DNA of 64,000 nt from an uncultured Gemmatimonadales bacterium (GCA_947259405.1 CAMYLY010000009.1:56136-120135), one strand, 5' to 3'. Positions 8,295 to 17,288 are shown, counted from the stretch's first letter. Numbers and translations: made by a program. The notes: a model not told the origin generated them from the sequence alone.

Positions 8295-9719
8295 CTACAC
8301 CGACTCGACCTTCACCAGATTAGTCGTACCCGGAACGTCAAACGGTACTCCGGCGGTGACGACCACTCGGTCTTCGGGCGACGCGAGGCCGCGGGCGACG
8401 AGTTCCTCGCGGGCCCGACCCAACATTGCATCGTAGCTTGGGACGTCCTGCGCCAGCGCCGGGGACACACCCCACACCAACGCCAAGTAGCAGCACGTCT
8501 CCGGCTCGGTCGACAAGCCGAGAATGGGTGGCTCCGGCCGATGCGTGGAGATCTTGCGTGCGGTGAACCCACTCTTGGTGAAGCAAACGATTGCCGGCAC
8601 GTTGAGCAGCGCTCCAGCGACGGTGGTCGCAAACGCGATCGCCTCGTCGACGCCGGCACGATCACCAAAACCCAGGTGCGTGGCCTGCCGAGCATGCGGG
8701 GGAAACTCACTGAACGACTTCTCGATCTCGATCACAATCCGAGCCATGGCCTTCACCGTCGCCACCGGATACTGCCCGATCGCGGTCTCCGCGGACAGCA
8801 TGACGGCATCCGTCCCGTCCAGGATCGCATTCGCCACGTCCGAGGCTTCCGCCCGCGTCGGCCGTGGGTTGTGAATCATCGATTCCAACATCTGGGTCGC
8901 CGTGATCACCGGCTTGGCGCTGCTGTTTGCCAGCGCGATCAGCCGTTTCTGTGTGAGTGGGACCTCTTCGAAGGGGAGCTCAACCCCAAGATCGCCCCGC
9001 GCGACCATCACCACGTCGCTCGCCTCGACAATGCGCGGCAGATCGGCAACGGCTGCCGCTTTCTCAATCTTGGCGACGACACGAACCCCATCCGGCACCA
9101 ACGATCGCACGGACTCGACGTCCTCCGCCCGCCGGACGAACGACACGCCAATGAAGTTGGCCCCCCAATCCGTGGCAATCTTCACCGTTTCACGATCCGT
9201 CTCCGTGAGTACGGGGGCGCTGACTTGCACGCCTGGGAGGTTGATGCCCTTGCTACTCAGCAGCTGGCCCCCATGGCGTACGACGGCATGCACACGGTCG
9301 TCTTTGACATCCTGGACCTCGACCCCAATGAGCCCGTCGTTGAGGAGGATCCGGGAACCAACTTTCACGTCGTCGGCTAGGGCATCGTAGGTCGTGGGGA
9401 TCTCGTCACCGGTAGCCACGGCCTCGTGGGCGAACACGATCTTGGCGCCATCCGCCAAGTCCCGCGGCGCAGCCATTGTCCCAACTCGTATCCGCGGTCC
9501 CCGTAGGTCGACCAGAATGCCCACGTGGCGATCCAGATCGTCCGACAACTTGCGTACCCGGTCGATCCAGGTGGACCAAACCTTGGGATCCCCATGGGAG
9601 CTATTGACGCGGATGACGTCGACCCCGGCCTCCAGCATCTGCGCCAGGACCGCCTCTTCAGCCGAGGCAGGACCCAGGGTCGCGACGATTTTCGTTCTGC
9701 GCACGTGGTCGATACTCAT
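8295..9719 (-). CDS. pyk: Pyruvate kinase
   Basis: It converts phosphoenolpyruvate and ADP to pyruvate and ATP in the last step of glycolysis. I start at the ATG at 9719 (MSIDHVRRTKIVATLGPAS), which overlaps the sirtuin stop by 4 bases; a longer frame to 9788 would lie inside the sirtuin gene. Motifs include RRTKIVATLGPAS, the catalytic-lysine region VVAKIEKAAAVADL, MVARGDLGVELPFEEV and TATQMLESMIHNPRPTRAE. At 474 residues it is full length including the C-terminal regulatory domain. The usual N-F-S-H-G is N-S-S-H-G here. Translational coupling to a deacylase is unusual. Confidence 0.96.
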   Translation of the reverse strand: MSIDHVRRTKIVATLGPASAEEAVLAQMLEAGVDVIRVNSSHGDPKVWSTWIDRVRKLSDDLDRHVGILVDLRGPRIRVGTMAAPRDLADGAKIVFAHEAVATGDEIPTTYDALADDVKVGSRILLNDGLIGVEVQDVKDDRVHAVVRHGGQLLSSKGINLPGVQVSAPVLTETDRETVKIATDWGANFIGVSFVRRAEDVESVRSLVPDGVRVVAKIEKAAAVADLPRIVEASDVVMVARGDLGVELPFEEVPLTQKRLIALANSSAKPVITATQMLESMIHNPRPTRAEASDVANAILDGTDAVMLSAETAIGQYPVATVKAMARIVIEIEKSFSEFPPHARQATHLGFGDRAGVDEAIAFATTVAGALLNVPAIVCFTKSGFTARKISTHRPEPPILGLSTEPETCCYLALVWGVSPALAQDVPSYDAMLGRAREELVARGLASPEDRVVVTAGVPFDVPGTTNLVKVESV

Positions 9720-10489
9720 TCGGCTCCTCCGCGCCGATCGAATCGGTCCGCCAACGCTGGGAGGGCCCTGCCTGCCCGATCGAGCCACCCAACGTCAGCC
9801 ACCCTCGACAGGGGCGTCCGATCAGGGTTGATCTCAATCACGCTCGCACCACTGCGTTGCGCAACCAGCGGCAGCTCCACCGCAGGATAGACGACCGAAG
9901 ACGTCCCCACGACGAGGACAGCGTCCGCCTGTTCGACGCTCCGCCATGCACGCTGGATCGCTCCCTCGGGCAGTGGTTCGCCGAACCACACAACCCCGGG
10001 CCGTATCGGCATGCCGCATGTCTCACACGCGGGGGCATCCGCGGTGTCACCCATTGCGTGGTCCGCCCGGGCCTCCGCATCCCACGGGTGACCAGCTCCA
10101 CTACAGCGGAACGCATGCAGGGAACCGTGCAGCTCCAAGACCGGATCGGAGCCAGCCCGTTGATGCAGGCCATCAACATTCTGGGTCACGATCGTCAACG
10201 ACGCGAAATGCATCGCGAGCCGAACGAGGGCGCGATGTCCATCGTGCGGCATCGCAGCACGCGCACGCTGCCACCGTTCCCAGTACCAACGAAATACGCG
10301 GCCCGGATCAGTGGCGAACGCCTCTGGTGTCGCCAGCTCCATAGGGTCGTATTGGGACCAGAGCCCCGTGAGGGCGTCGCGGAACGTTGGCACACCCGAT
10401 TCCTTGGACATGCCTGCCCCGGTCAACACGACAACGTGCCGCGCGTTCTCGAGAATCTCGGAGGCCCGCGTGCAGGCGTCTCCGTTCAT
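9716..10489 (-). CDS. cobB: Sir2-family NAD-dependent protein deacylase
   Basis: This 257-residue sirtuin removes acyl groups from lysines using NAD+. NAD-binding motifs GAGMSKESGVPTFRD and TQNVDGLHQRAG and the catalytic His in LELHGSLHAFRC are intact. Two zinc cysteine pairs are visible: one around residue 130 and CETCG near 164. RPGVVWFGEPLPE completes the core. A Y-W-E-R stretch after VFRW fits the YxxR motif of class III sirtuins such as E. coli CobB, suggesting desuccinylase or desmalonylase ability. It lies 15 bases after ispG and overlaps pyruvate kinase by ATGA. Confidence is high for family, moderate for substrate. Confidence 0.92.
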   Translation of the reverse strand: MNGDACTRASEILENARHVVVLTGAGMSKESGVPTFRDALTGLWSQYDPMELATPEAFATDPGRVFRWYWERWQRARAAMPHDGHRALVRLAMHFASLTIVTQNVDGLHQRAGSDPVLELHGSLHAFRCSGAGHPWDAEARADHAMGDTADAPACETCGMPIRPGVVWFGEPLPEGAIQRAWRSVEQADAVLVVGTSSVVYPAVELPLVAQRSGASVIEINPDRTPLSRVADVGWLDRAGRALPALADRFDRRGGAE

Positions 10490-10504
10490 GACCGATGCCC
10501 CGCG

Positions 10505-11740
10505 TTATGACGCGGGAACCGGATCGCCGGCAGGGTAGGTGCGCGCCACGTACTCGTTGAGGATGTCGAGGAACTCGTCGACGATGCGGTCGCCTTTGAG
10601 CGTGACCGACAGTTCGCCATCCACGTACACAGGAGCCTTGGGCTCTTCGGCCGTTCCAGGAAGCGAGATGCCGATATTCGCGTGCTTCGACTCGCCCGGA
10701 CCGTTCACCACACACCCCATCACCGCAACCCGCATCCCTTCCACACCCGGATGTGCGCCGCGCCACACCGGCATCTGATGGCAAAGGTAGTCCTGAATCT
10801 GCTCGGCCATCTCCTGAAAGAACGTACTTGTCGTGCGCCCACACCCGGGGCATGCCGTCACCTGCGGTAGGAACGAGCGCAGGCCCAGCGACTGCAGAAT
10901 CTGCTGCGCCACGCGTACCTCCTCGGCACGGGCGCCGCCAGGCGCGGGCGTGAGCGAAATCCTGATGGTGTCGCCAATGCCATCCAGAAGGAGCACGCCG
11001 ACCGCGGCCGCGCTGGCCACGACTCCTTTCGTTCCCATTCCCGCCTCGGTCAGTCCGAGGTGGAGCACATGATCCGAAAGCGGGGCAAGCATCCGGTACA
11101 CATCAACCAGATCCTGCACGAGCGACATCTTGACCGAGAGCACGATCTGATCGTGCCCAAGTCCGACAGTCTCCGCCAGCGCTGCCGAGCGCATCGCGCT
11201 CTCGACCATGGCCTCGAACATGACTTCCCGCGCGTCCCTGGGCGGGGACCGGTGCGCATTGGCGTCCATCAACTCCGTCAGCAGTGCCTTGTCCAGCGAT
11301 CCCCAATTGACGCCGATCCGGACCGGTTTGTCGTGATCGATCGCAATCTGCACGATGGTACTGAAGTTTTCGTCGCGCCGTTTGGCGCCAACGTTCCCCG
11401 GATTGATACGGTATTTGGCGAGCGCAGCAGCGCACGCCGGATGTTTGGTAAGCAACAAGTGTCCGTTGTAATGGAAATCCCCGATAATCGGGACGGTGAC
11501 CCCATCGCCGCGTAGCTGATTCACGATCTCAGGCACGGCCAGCGCAGCCGCGTCATTGTTCACCGTGACCCGGACAAGTTCGCTGCCGGCCTCCACGAGC
11601 TCGGTGACTTGCCTAACGGTGCCGTCGACATCCGCCGTATCCGTATTCGTCATCGACTGGACCACGATGGGATGGCACGACCCGACTGGAACGTCACCAA
11701 TCCATACGGAAGGGGTCTGACGACGTGTGACGATCGGCAA
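10505..11740 (-). CDS. ispG: (E)-4-hydroxy-3-methylbut-2-enyl-diphosphate synthase (flavodoxin/ferredoxin)
   Basis: This [4Fe-4S] enzyme of the MEP isoprenoid pathway turns methylerythritol cyclodiphosphate into HMBPP. The 411-residue sequence starts [20 protein letters not shown] and contains [23 protein letters not shown] and [10 protein letters not shown]. Cluster ligands lie in [13 protein letters not shown] and in [16 protein letters not shown], with the glutamate of PGES conserved. Length is that of the short bacterial form without the insert domain of the plant enzyme. It follows the small zinc-ribbon gene by 6 bases and precedes the sirtuin gene by 15. Confidence 0.96.
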   Translation of the reverse strand: MPIVTRRQTPSVWIGDVPVGSCHPIVVQSMTNTDTADVDGTVRQVTELVEAGSELVRVTVNNDAAALAVPEIVNQLRGDGVTVPIIGDFHYNGHLLLTKHPACAAALAKYRINPGNVGAKRRDENFSTIVQIAIDHDKPVRIGVNWGSLDKALLTELMDANAHRSPPRDAREVMFEAMVESAMRSAALAETVGLGHDQIVLSVKMSLVQDLVDVYRMLAPLSDHVLHLGLTEAGMGTKGVVASAAAVGVLLLDGIGDTIRISLTPAPGGARAEEVRVAQQILQSLGLRSFLPQVTACPGCGRTTSTFFQEMAEQIQDYLCHQMPVWRGAHPGVEGMRVAVMGCVVNGPGESKHANIGISLPGTAEEPKAPVYVDGELSVTLKGDRIVDEFLDILNEYVARTYPAGDPVPAS

Positions 11741-11746
11741 TGACGC

Positions 11747-12109
11747 CTACCCGATGTCGTTCCAGTTTACGTCGAACGATCCCTGGCATTCGGGACAGGT
11801 AAGGCGTTCCGCATCCGGCGGAATCAGCCTCGCGCGAGCGTGGCACGCCGGGCACACGGCATAGGTGAGGCCGAGAATTTCCTCGCTTGCTCGCTGGGCG
11901 CCGCGTTCCGACTCATGCCACTGGACGACGGTCCACGTCGAGGGCGGTCCATCCAGCAACACGAGCATGTCGCGGGGCACGGGCACGTTGTTCTTGCGCA
12001 CGTCGAGGACGACCATCGAGTTCACCGCTTCATTGACGACCGGGTACCACGCGCCACGCCTAAGTCCATGTGTTCCCGGTTTCGCCCGCGCCCACTTTTC
12101 TACCTGCAT
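11747..12109 (-). CDS. Uncharacterised protein with C-terminal zinc ribbon
   Basis: The chosen start, ATG at 12109 (MQVEKWARAKPGTHGLRRGAW), is preceded by AGGAG at 8 bases; a longer frame to 12199 would run through the promoter and terminator just upstream. The 120-residue product has a beta-rich middle (SMVVLDVRKNNVPVPRDMLV) and two Cys pairs, CPACHARARLIPP and CPECQGSFDVNW, forming a rubredoxin-like zinc ribbon. I do not recognise the family. It heads the ispG-sirtuin-pyk-hydrolase run with a 6-base gap to ispG. A regulatory or iron-sulphur-related role is possible but unsupported. Confidence 0.75.
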   Translation of the reverse strand: MQVEKWARAKPGTHGLRRGAWYPVVNEAVNSMVVLDVRKNNVPVPRDMLVLLDGPPSTWTVVQWHESERGAQRASEEILGLTYAVCPACHARARLIPPDAERLTCPECQGSFDVNWNDIG

Positions 12110-12140
12110 GGCGGCTCCTGCGCGATCTGTTCGAATACCC

Positions 12141-12169
12141 AATCTAGCGCGGAGGGCCTGGGCGCCCAA
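12141..12169 (-). promoter_or_regulatory. Predicted promoter for the zinc-ribbon/ispG operon
   Basis: Minus-strand TTGGGC (12169-12164), a 17-bp spacer and TAGATT (12146-12141) match a sigma-70 promoter with a 4/6 -10. It begins 2 bases after the T run of the nrdJ terminator, and the expected start point is about 25 bases before the ATG at 12109. Confidence 0.5.
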
Positions 12170-12170
12170 C

Positions 12171-12196
12171 AAAAAGGGGGGCTGCTCGAGCCCCCC
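12171..12196 (-). terminator. Intrinsic terminator of nrdJ
   Basis: On the minus strand GGGGGGCT, a 5-base loop CGAGC and AGCCCCCC form a perfect 8-bp GC stem, followed by TTTTT. It lies 28 bases after the nrdJ stop codon. Confidence 0.92.
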
Positions 12197-12223
12197 CACA
12201 CCTATCGGCCATGTGGTCGTGGG

Positions 12224-14716
12224 TCAGCCGCACTCCGAAAAGCCGCAGACGTGACACTTCTTGCATCCCTCCGCGAACTCCAATTGCGATCCGCAGTCCG
12301 GGCAGGCACCCGCATGTTGTTCGGCGCTGGCGACGTCGAACGCGAACTGTTCACCGTTGTCCGTCGTGCCGGCTCGCGGTGCGACAGGGGCCACAGACAC
12401 ATCCTTCTCCGCGGGCGCTTCGAGGAGATCCTGCTGGACGCCCTGCTTGTCTTGCATGTATCGCTCGATGGCAATCCCGATCGCGTCCGGCACCGATAGG
12501 ACCTTGTTGGGGCCCAGGCCGGTGACGCGGTCAGACGAGATACCCCGAAGCTGCCGGTACACTTCCTGGAGCGGAATGCCGGACCGAAGCGCCAAGGAAA
12601 TCAGTCGTCCGATCGCTTCGACGTCGGCCATAAGGGCCCCGCCTGCTTTCCCGAGACTCATAAAGACCTCGAACGGCTGACCTCGGTCGTCTTCCGTGAT
12701 CGTGACGTACATCGTGCCGAGTGGTGTCTCGATGCGGCGAGTCGCACCCTTGAGCAATTCGGGTCGTGAGCGCTTGGCCCGTCGCTGCAAGTTCTCGGAT
12801 TCGACCTCGTGCAGTTGCCGCTTCGTCCTTCCGAGCTCGGCCTCCAGCTCCGCGATCGTGGCCTTGAGTTCAGCGTTCTGATCGCGGCCAGCCCCATCGG
12901 TCGTTCCTGCCCGTTCCTGGACTTTCTTGGCCGTCTTGCCGGTCGAGAGTACTTGCATGTCACGGCTGCCGTCACGATACACGGTGACGCCTTTGCAATT
13001 CAGCGCGAAAGCCATCTCGTAGATCTCGCGGACATACGATTCGCTGGCCTCGTTCGGGAAATTGCAGGTCTTGGAAATCGCGGAGTCCGTGTACTGTTGA
13101 AACGCTGCCTGCATCTTGATATGCCACTCGGGGGTTACATCGTGCGCCGTGACGAACACGCGTTGCCAGTGTTCCGGCACTTCGTCAAAATGGATATGGC
13201 CTTCCTCGGCGACGCGTGTCATGACCTGTTCGGAGTACCACCCCTCGCGTTTGGCGATATCAACGAAGTGGTCGTTCACGTCGGGCATCAACGCCCCTGC
13301 CTGGTTCCGCATGAACGCAACCGCAAACAACGGCTCGATGCCGGAGGAGCAGCCTGCAATAATAGAGATGGTCCCGGTCGGGGCGACCGTCGTCAGGTTG
13401 CAGTTGCGCAACCTACGCTCAGGACGGACGCGCTGACCGTCGGGGCGGCGCGCACACGTCGCGTCGGGTCCCCAGATGCTCTTTTCCCACTCCGGGAAGG
13501 TGCCACGCTCCGCGGCGAGCCGTGCACTCTCGGTCTTTGACTCGCGGTCCACGAACTCCATGAGCTTGTGGGCCCACTGAATCGCCTCGTCCGAATCGTA
13601 GGGCACGCCGAGCTCGATGAGGAAGTCCGCCCACCCCATGATACCCAACCCAATTCGTCGAATGCGTTGTGCCAGGTTGGTGATCTCTGGCAGTGGGTAT
13701 CTGTTCGCGTCGATCACATTGTCGAGGAAGTGCGTACAGAGGTGCACCGCCTTGCGGAGCCCATCCCAATCCACCTCACCGTGCCGAGCAAAGAGGCCGA
13801 CATTGATCGAACCGAGGTTGCACACGTCATACGCTAGGAGGGGCTGCTCGCCACATGGGTTGGTCGCTTCGTAGTCGCCCAGGTGCGGGACCGGGTTGTA
13901 CTCGTTCGCGCGGTCGATGAAGAACACACCTGGCTCTCCCGTCTTCCACGCCCCGTGTACGACCTTGTCGAACACTTCTCGCGCGTCCAGTTCTCCGACG
14001 ACCGCCCCAGACCGCGGGTCGACGAGATCGTAAGAGGAGCCTGCGTTCACGGCGTCCATGAACGCATCGGTGACGGCCACCGAGATGTTGAAGTTGGTGA
14101 CCTTCGTGATGTCGTCCTTGCACGAGATGAAATCGAGGATGTCCGGGTGATCGACGCGGAGAATCCCCATGTTCGCACCGCGGCGCGTCCCACCTTGCTT
14201 CACCACTTCCGTCGACGCGTCGTAGAGCGACATGAACGAGACCGGCCCGGATGCCACCCCCATGGTCGATCGCACCACGTCGTTCTTGGGCCGCAAGCGC
14301 GAGAAGCTGAACCCGGTGCCGCCACCCGATTGGTGGACGAGCGCCATGTTGCGCAGGGTGTCGTAAATCCCGCTTGTCCCATCGGACAGGGCATCGTCAA
14401 CCGGGAGCACGAAGCACGCGGACAACTGACCCAAGGGGCGCCCGGCGTTCATCAGGGTCGGGCTGTTGGGCATCCATACCCGTGTGGCCATGAGGTCGTA
14501 GAACGTCTCGGCCAATGCTTCAACCGCACCAGGGCTCGCTCCGTACCGGGCGTCCGCATAGGCAATGGTCTTGGCGACCCGCCAGAACAGGTCTTCTGGC
14601 CGCTCAACCGGATCTCCCTGGTCGTCCTTGACGAGATATCGCTTTTCGAGAACCGTGACGGCGTTGTCGTTGAGTTGCGGGGTTTTGTGCTGCCCAGTGT
14701 CGCCCGAAATGCCCAT
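12224..14716 (-). CDS. nrdJ: Adenosylcobalamin-dependent (class II) ribonucleoside-diphosphate reductase
   Basis: It reduces ribonucleotides to deoxyribonucleotides with coenzyme B12 as radical source, independent of oxygen. The core has the NPCGEQPLLAYDVCNLGS active-site loop (radical Cys and catalytic Glu), GGTGFSFSRLRP near the N-terminus and TVAPTGTISIIAGCSSGIEP. A predicted coiled coil precedes the TSCPD-type domain (RIETPLGTMYVTITEDD). The C-terminal tail carries CPDCG, CKKCHVCGFSEC for thioredoxin-linked re-reduction. I use ATG 14716 (MGISGDTGQHK), preceded by GGAG at 12 bases; an in-frame TTG at 14734 is an alternative. No intein and no second reductase class is seen here. Confidence 0.93.
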   Translation of the reverse strand: MGISGDTGQHKTPQLNDNAVTVLEKRYLVKDDQGDPVERPEDLFWRVAKTIAYADARYGASPGAVEALAETFYDLMATRVWMPNSPTLMNAGRPLGQLSACFVLPVDDALSDGTSGIYDTLRNMALVHQSGGGTGFSFSRLRPKNDVVRSTMGVASGPVSFMSLYDASTEVVKQGGTRRGANMGILRVDHPDILDFISCKDDITKVTNFNISVAVTDAFMDAVNAGSSYDLVDPRSGAVVGELDAREVFDKVVHGAWKTGEPGVFFIDRANEYNPVPHLGDYEATNPCGEQPLLAYDVCNLGSINVGLFARHGEVDWDGLRKAVHLCTHFLDNVIDANRYPLPEITNLAQRIRRIGLGIMGWADFLIELGVPYDSDEAIQWAHKLMEFVDRESKTESARLAAERGTFPEWEKSIWGPDATCARRPDGQRVRPERRLRNCNLTTVAPTGTISIIAGCSSGIEPLFAVAFMRNQAGALMPDVNDHFVDIAKREGWYSEQVMTRVAEEGHIHFDEVPEHWQRVFVTAHDVTPEWHIKMQAAFQQYTDSAISKTCNFPNEASESYVREIYEMAFALNCKGVTVYRDGSRDMQVLSTGKTAKKVQERAGTTDGAGRDQNAELKATIAELEAELGRTKRQLHEVESENLQRRAKRSRPELLKGATRRIETPLGTMYVTITEDDRGQPFEVFMSLGKAGGALMADVEAIGRLISLALRSGIPLQEVYRQLRGISSDRVTGLGPNKVLSVPDAIGIAIERYMQDKQGVQQDLLEAPAEKDVSVAPVAPRAGTTDNGEQFAFDVASAEQHAGACPDCGSQLEFAEGCKKCHVCGFSECG

Positions 14717-14832
14717 AATGCGTTCAGACTCCAAACCGGAGGGTTGCAGTGGTCGTTCGTAAGTTAATGCGCCAAGGGGATTCGGCTCTCGCGGAGCATG
14801 GGCGCGGGGTGGTCAAGGTAGAAATCGCCGGG

Positions 14833-14858
14833 TGCACATGCAAGTGCATGCAAGGCAC
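14833..14858. promoter_or_regulatory. Helically phased CTTGCATG repeats upstream of nrdJ
   Basis: On the minus strand CTTGCATG occurs twice, exactly 10 bp apart (14854-14847 and 14844-14837), within a stretch containing four TGCA tetranucleotides. It lies about 120 bases upstream of the nrdJ start, where an operator would be expected. The spacing and sequence do not match the paired 16-bp NrdR boxes, so the binding protein is unknown. Confidence 0.4.
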
Positions 14859-14889
14859 CGCAAAATGACTCCGGGAACCAGTTTACACA

Positions 14890-15399
14890 TCACAAATCTG
14901 TTGTCGGCCGCATTACCGGGAATTCGGCCTCGCGATGACGCGCCGCAAGCGCCGCGTAATGGCGAACAGTTGAGCCGATCCGCTTCCGCAAGTCATCGTC
15001 CACGCTGCCCACCACGCGCCCCGGCACGCCAAGCACGAGAGACCCGGGCGGTACCACCGTGCCTTCCGTCACCACGGCGCCCGCTCCAACCACCGATCCG
15101 GTACCGATGCGCACCCCGTTGAGCAGAATCGCACCCATACCGACGAGGCAGTCGTCGTCAATCGTGCATCCATGGACAATGGCCCGGTGCCCCACGGCGA
15201 CCCGCTCTCCCACCGTGCAGGGGACACCTTCATCGACGTGAACCATGGTAAGATCTTGGATGTTGGTCTCCGCACCGATCACGATGGCCTCCATATCGCC
15301 GCGAAGCACGCAGTTGTACCAGACCGACGCACGGGGACCCAACGAAACCGCCCCGAGAACCTGCGCTCCCGGGGCGATGAAGGCTGTGGGGTCGATCAT
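14890..15399 (-). CDS. Gamma-carbonic anhydrase-family hexapeptide-repeat protein
   Basis: This 169-residue left-handed beta-helix protein starts at the ATG at 15399 (MIDPTAFIAPGAQVLG), overlapping the kinase stop by 4 bases; the longer frame to 15573 lies inside the kinase. Hexapeptide repeats run through to GSLVLGVPGRVVGSV. Candidate metal histidines are in MVHVDEG and VGHRAIVHG, as in YrdA/PaaY-type gamma-CA proteins. Such proteins may hydrate CO2 or act as acyl-CoA thioesterases or metal-binding scaffolds; which applies here cannot be told. Translational coupling to a Ser/Thr kinase is notable. Confidence 0.88.
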   Translation of the reverse strand: MIDPTAFIAPGAQVLGAVSLGPRASVWYNCVLRGDMEAIVIGAETNIQDLTMVHVDEGVPCTVGERVAVGHRAIVHGCTIDDDCLVGMGAILLNGVRIGTGSVVGAGAVVTEGTVVPPGSLVLGVPGRVVGSVDDDLRKRIGSTVRHYAALAARHREAEFPVMRPTTDL

Positions 15400-17288
15400 C
15401 GAGCGCGGCAGGTCAACCGCAACCAGCTCGCGACCGGCTGACCGCCTTTGGAAGCCGGTGTGAAGGTCCCAGAACGAAGGTAGCGCTGGATCGCTGCCCC
15501 GAACCTGGGGTTGGTGGGTCGCTGGGTGAATCGGAACGTCGCAACGCTCCCGTCGTCCTCGAGGCTCACCCACAGTTGGGCCGGCTGGGGTTTGTCTGCA
15601 CCCTGCAGTGGAATAACGCAGGCTTGATTTGCCGAAGCCGCCGTATCGAAACAGAAGTTATTCATGTTGTAGCGCGCCGCTTCTGGATTCGAACATTGCG
15701 GCTGCGGAATCCGCTCCATAGCGATGGTCACCGGCACCGTATCGCCGCGCGCAACCTGGATCGTCACATCGAACGGACGGTATCCGGAGCGTTGCGCCAC
15801 CACGCGCTGCGCCCCCGGACTCACCTCGACGACGTCTTGATTCACCGGACTCCCGTTGATAGCGACCTCGGCACCACTCGGACGGCCCTCGATCGCCACC
15901 CAACCGGTGGTCGGCAGTGGAGGCACAACAACCGAATCTGGCACGGGCACCGAATCCACCGCGGCGGCGGTGTCGGCGAGCGCCGTGTCGACGGGTGTGG
16001 AGTCGGCAACCGGGAGGGAATCCGCGACCACCGCCGATGTCCGATTGAGGCCGATCTGGCTGAAATCCGGAGGCCACGTCGCCCCCATGAAGAAATACCA
16101 GAACCCTCCCGCGCCGCCGCCGCCCAAGATCAGGATGAGGAACATGCCGACCAACACGCTGCCGCGTTTTCGTTCCTTTGCCCGCTGGGGCTCGTGCTTC
16201 CCTGTCGGGTCGGCCATCGGAATGGGTGTCGTCGGCGTTGTCGGGAGCGAACCCGCCGGGAGAGCGGCCGACCCACGCGCCGGAGACGGCATGATGGTCG
16301 TGGGCAGATCCGAGACGGTCCGAGCCGCGGACGCATCGATCTCCGCCGTCGGCCGCCCCTCCAACCGCGCGACGAGCTCATTCGCCGTCTGGAATCGGTG
16401 GGTTGGGTCTTTGGCCATCATCACGTTGACGACCTCGAACAGCGCGCGTTGGTCCGGAGTAGTCAACTCGGGAACCGGCAACTCCTCCATGATGTGCTTG
16501 TATCCAATCGCGAACGCGTCCTCGCCGTCATACGGCACGTGCCCTGTGAGGCATTGGTAGGTCACCACGCCCAGCGAGTAGATGTCGCTGCGTCCATCGA
16601 GCGGCTGCGCCCGCGCTTGTTCCGGACTCATGTAATGAGGCGTCCCAATGGACATGCCAGTGCCGGTCAGCCGCGTTCCCGTGGCGGCTTTCGCGATTCC
16701 AAAATCCGTCAGGATCGCATGACCGATCTCGTCGAACATGATGTTGTCTGGCTTGATGTCACGGTGGACGATGCCATTCTGGTGCGCATAGCCAAGGGCG
16801 CCCGCGGTCTGTTTTAAGAACGAGCGGATCTCTTCGGGAGGAAGCGCGCCTCGCCGCTGAACCACTTCCGACAGCGACGATCCGCGCAAGTACTTCATCA
16901 CGAAGTAGATCACGCGTCCCGACTTCCCGACGCGATAGATCGGGATGATGTAGGGGTGTTCGAGCTTGGCGGCGGTTCGCGCCTCGCGCTGGAATCGCTC
17001 GACAAACTCTTTGTCAAAGGCGAGCGAGAACGGTAGGGTCTTGACCGCGACCTCGCGGTCCAAGTGTTTTTCACGAGCGTGGAACACGATCGCCATTCCA
17101 CCGCGTCCGAGTTCCGAAATGATCTCGTATTCGTTCTTGAGCGCGTCGCGAACGAGGTCGATTTCGCTGACTTCACTGCGTTCCCCATCAGTCGGCGCCA
17201 ATGGAGTACTCGTGGACAAATCCAGCCCGCACGACGGACAGAACTTTGCCTGATTCGCAACTTCAGTTCCGCAACGTGAACAGTACAC
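15396..17288 (-). CDS. Membrane-anchored Ser/Thr protein kinase with zinc ribbon and PEGA domain
   Basis: This is a 630-residue PknB-like kinase. Cys 3, 6, 17 and 20 form an N-terminal zinc ribbon. The kinase domain has the Gly loop GRGGMAIVF (61-69), VAIK-type lysine 83, HRDIKPDN (175-182), DFG (195-197) and GTPHYMSPEQ. A Lys/Arg patch precedes one transmembrane helix at 377-400. The outer part has a PEGA domain (462-526) and a C-terminal region of about 100 residues that reads like a TonB-type alpha/beta tail. The GTG at 17288 follows AGAGGA by 6 bases. The gamma-CA gene overlaps its end, making that protein a candidate partner. Confidence 0.92.
   Translation of the reverse strand: MYCSRCGTEVANQAKFCPSCGLDLSTSTPLAPTDGERSEVSEIDLVRDALKNEYEIISELGRGGMAIVFHAREKHLDREVAVKTLPFSLAFDKEFVERFQREARTAAKLEHPYIIPIYRVGKSGRVIYFVMKYLRGSSLSEVVQRRGALPPEEIRSFLKQTAGALGYAHQNGIVHRDIKPDNIMFDEIGHAILTDFGIAKAATGTRLTGTGMSIGTPHYMSPEQARAQPLDGRSDIYSLGVVTYQCLTGHVPYDGEDAFAIGYKHIMEELPVPELTTPDQRALFEVVNVMMAKDPTHRFQTANELVARLEGRPTAEIDASAARTVSDLPTTIMPSPARGSAALPAGSLPTTPTTPIPMADPTGKHEPQRAKERKRGSVLVGMFLILILGGGGAGGFWYFFMGATWPPDFSQIGLNRTSAVVADSLPVADSTPVDTALADTAAAVDSVPVPDSVVVPPLPTTGWVAIEGRPSGAEVAINGSPVNQDVVEVSPGAQRVVAQRSGYRPFDVTIQVARGDTVPVTIAMERIPQPQCSNPEAARYNMNNFCFDTAASANQACVIPLQGADKPQPAQLWVSLEDDGSVATFRFTQRPTNPRFGAAIQRYLRSGTFTPASKGGQPVASWLRLTCRAR

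Noticed and set aside
12224..14734. Intein or split site in nrdJ, as seen in many class II reductases
   Set aside because: The reductase motifs are continuous and the length is normal, with no Hint-domain block.
14735..14889. Possible cobalamin riboswitch upstream of nrdJ
   Set aside because: No B12-box-like conserved core or suitable multi-stem layout was visible in the 155-base interval; only short direct repeats were found.
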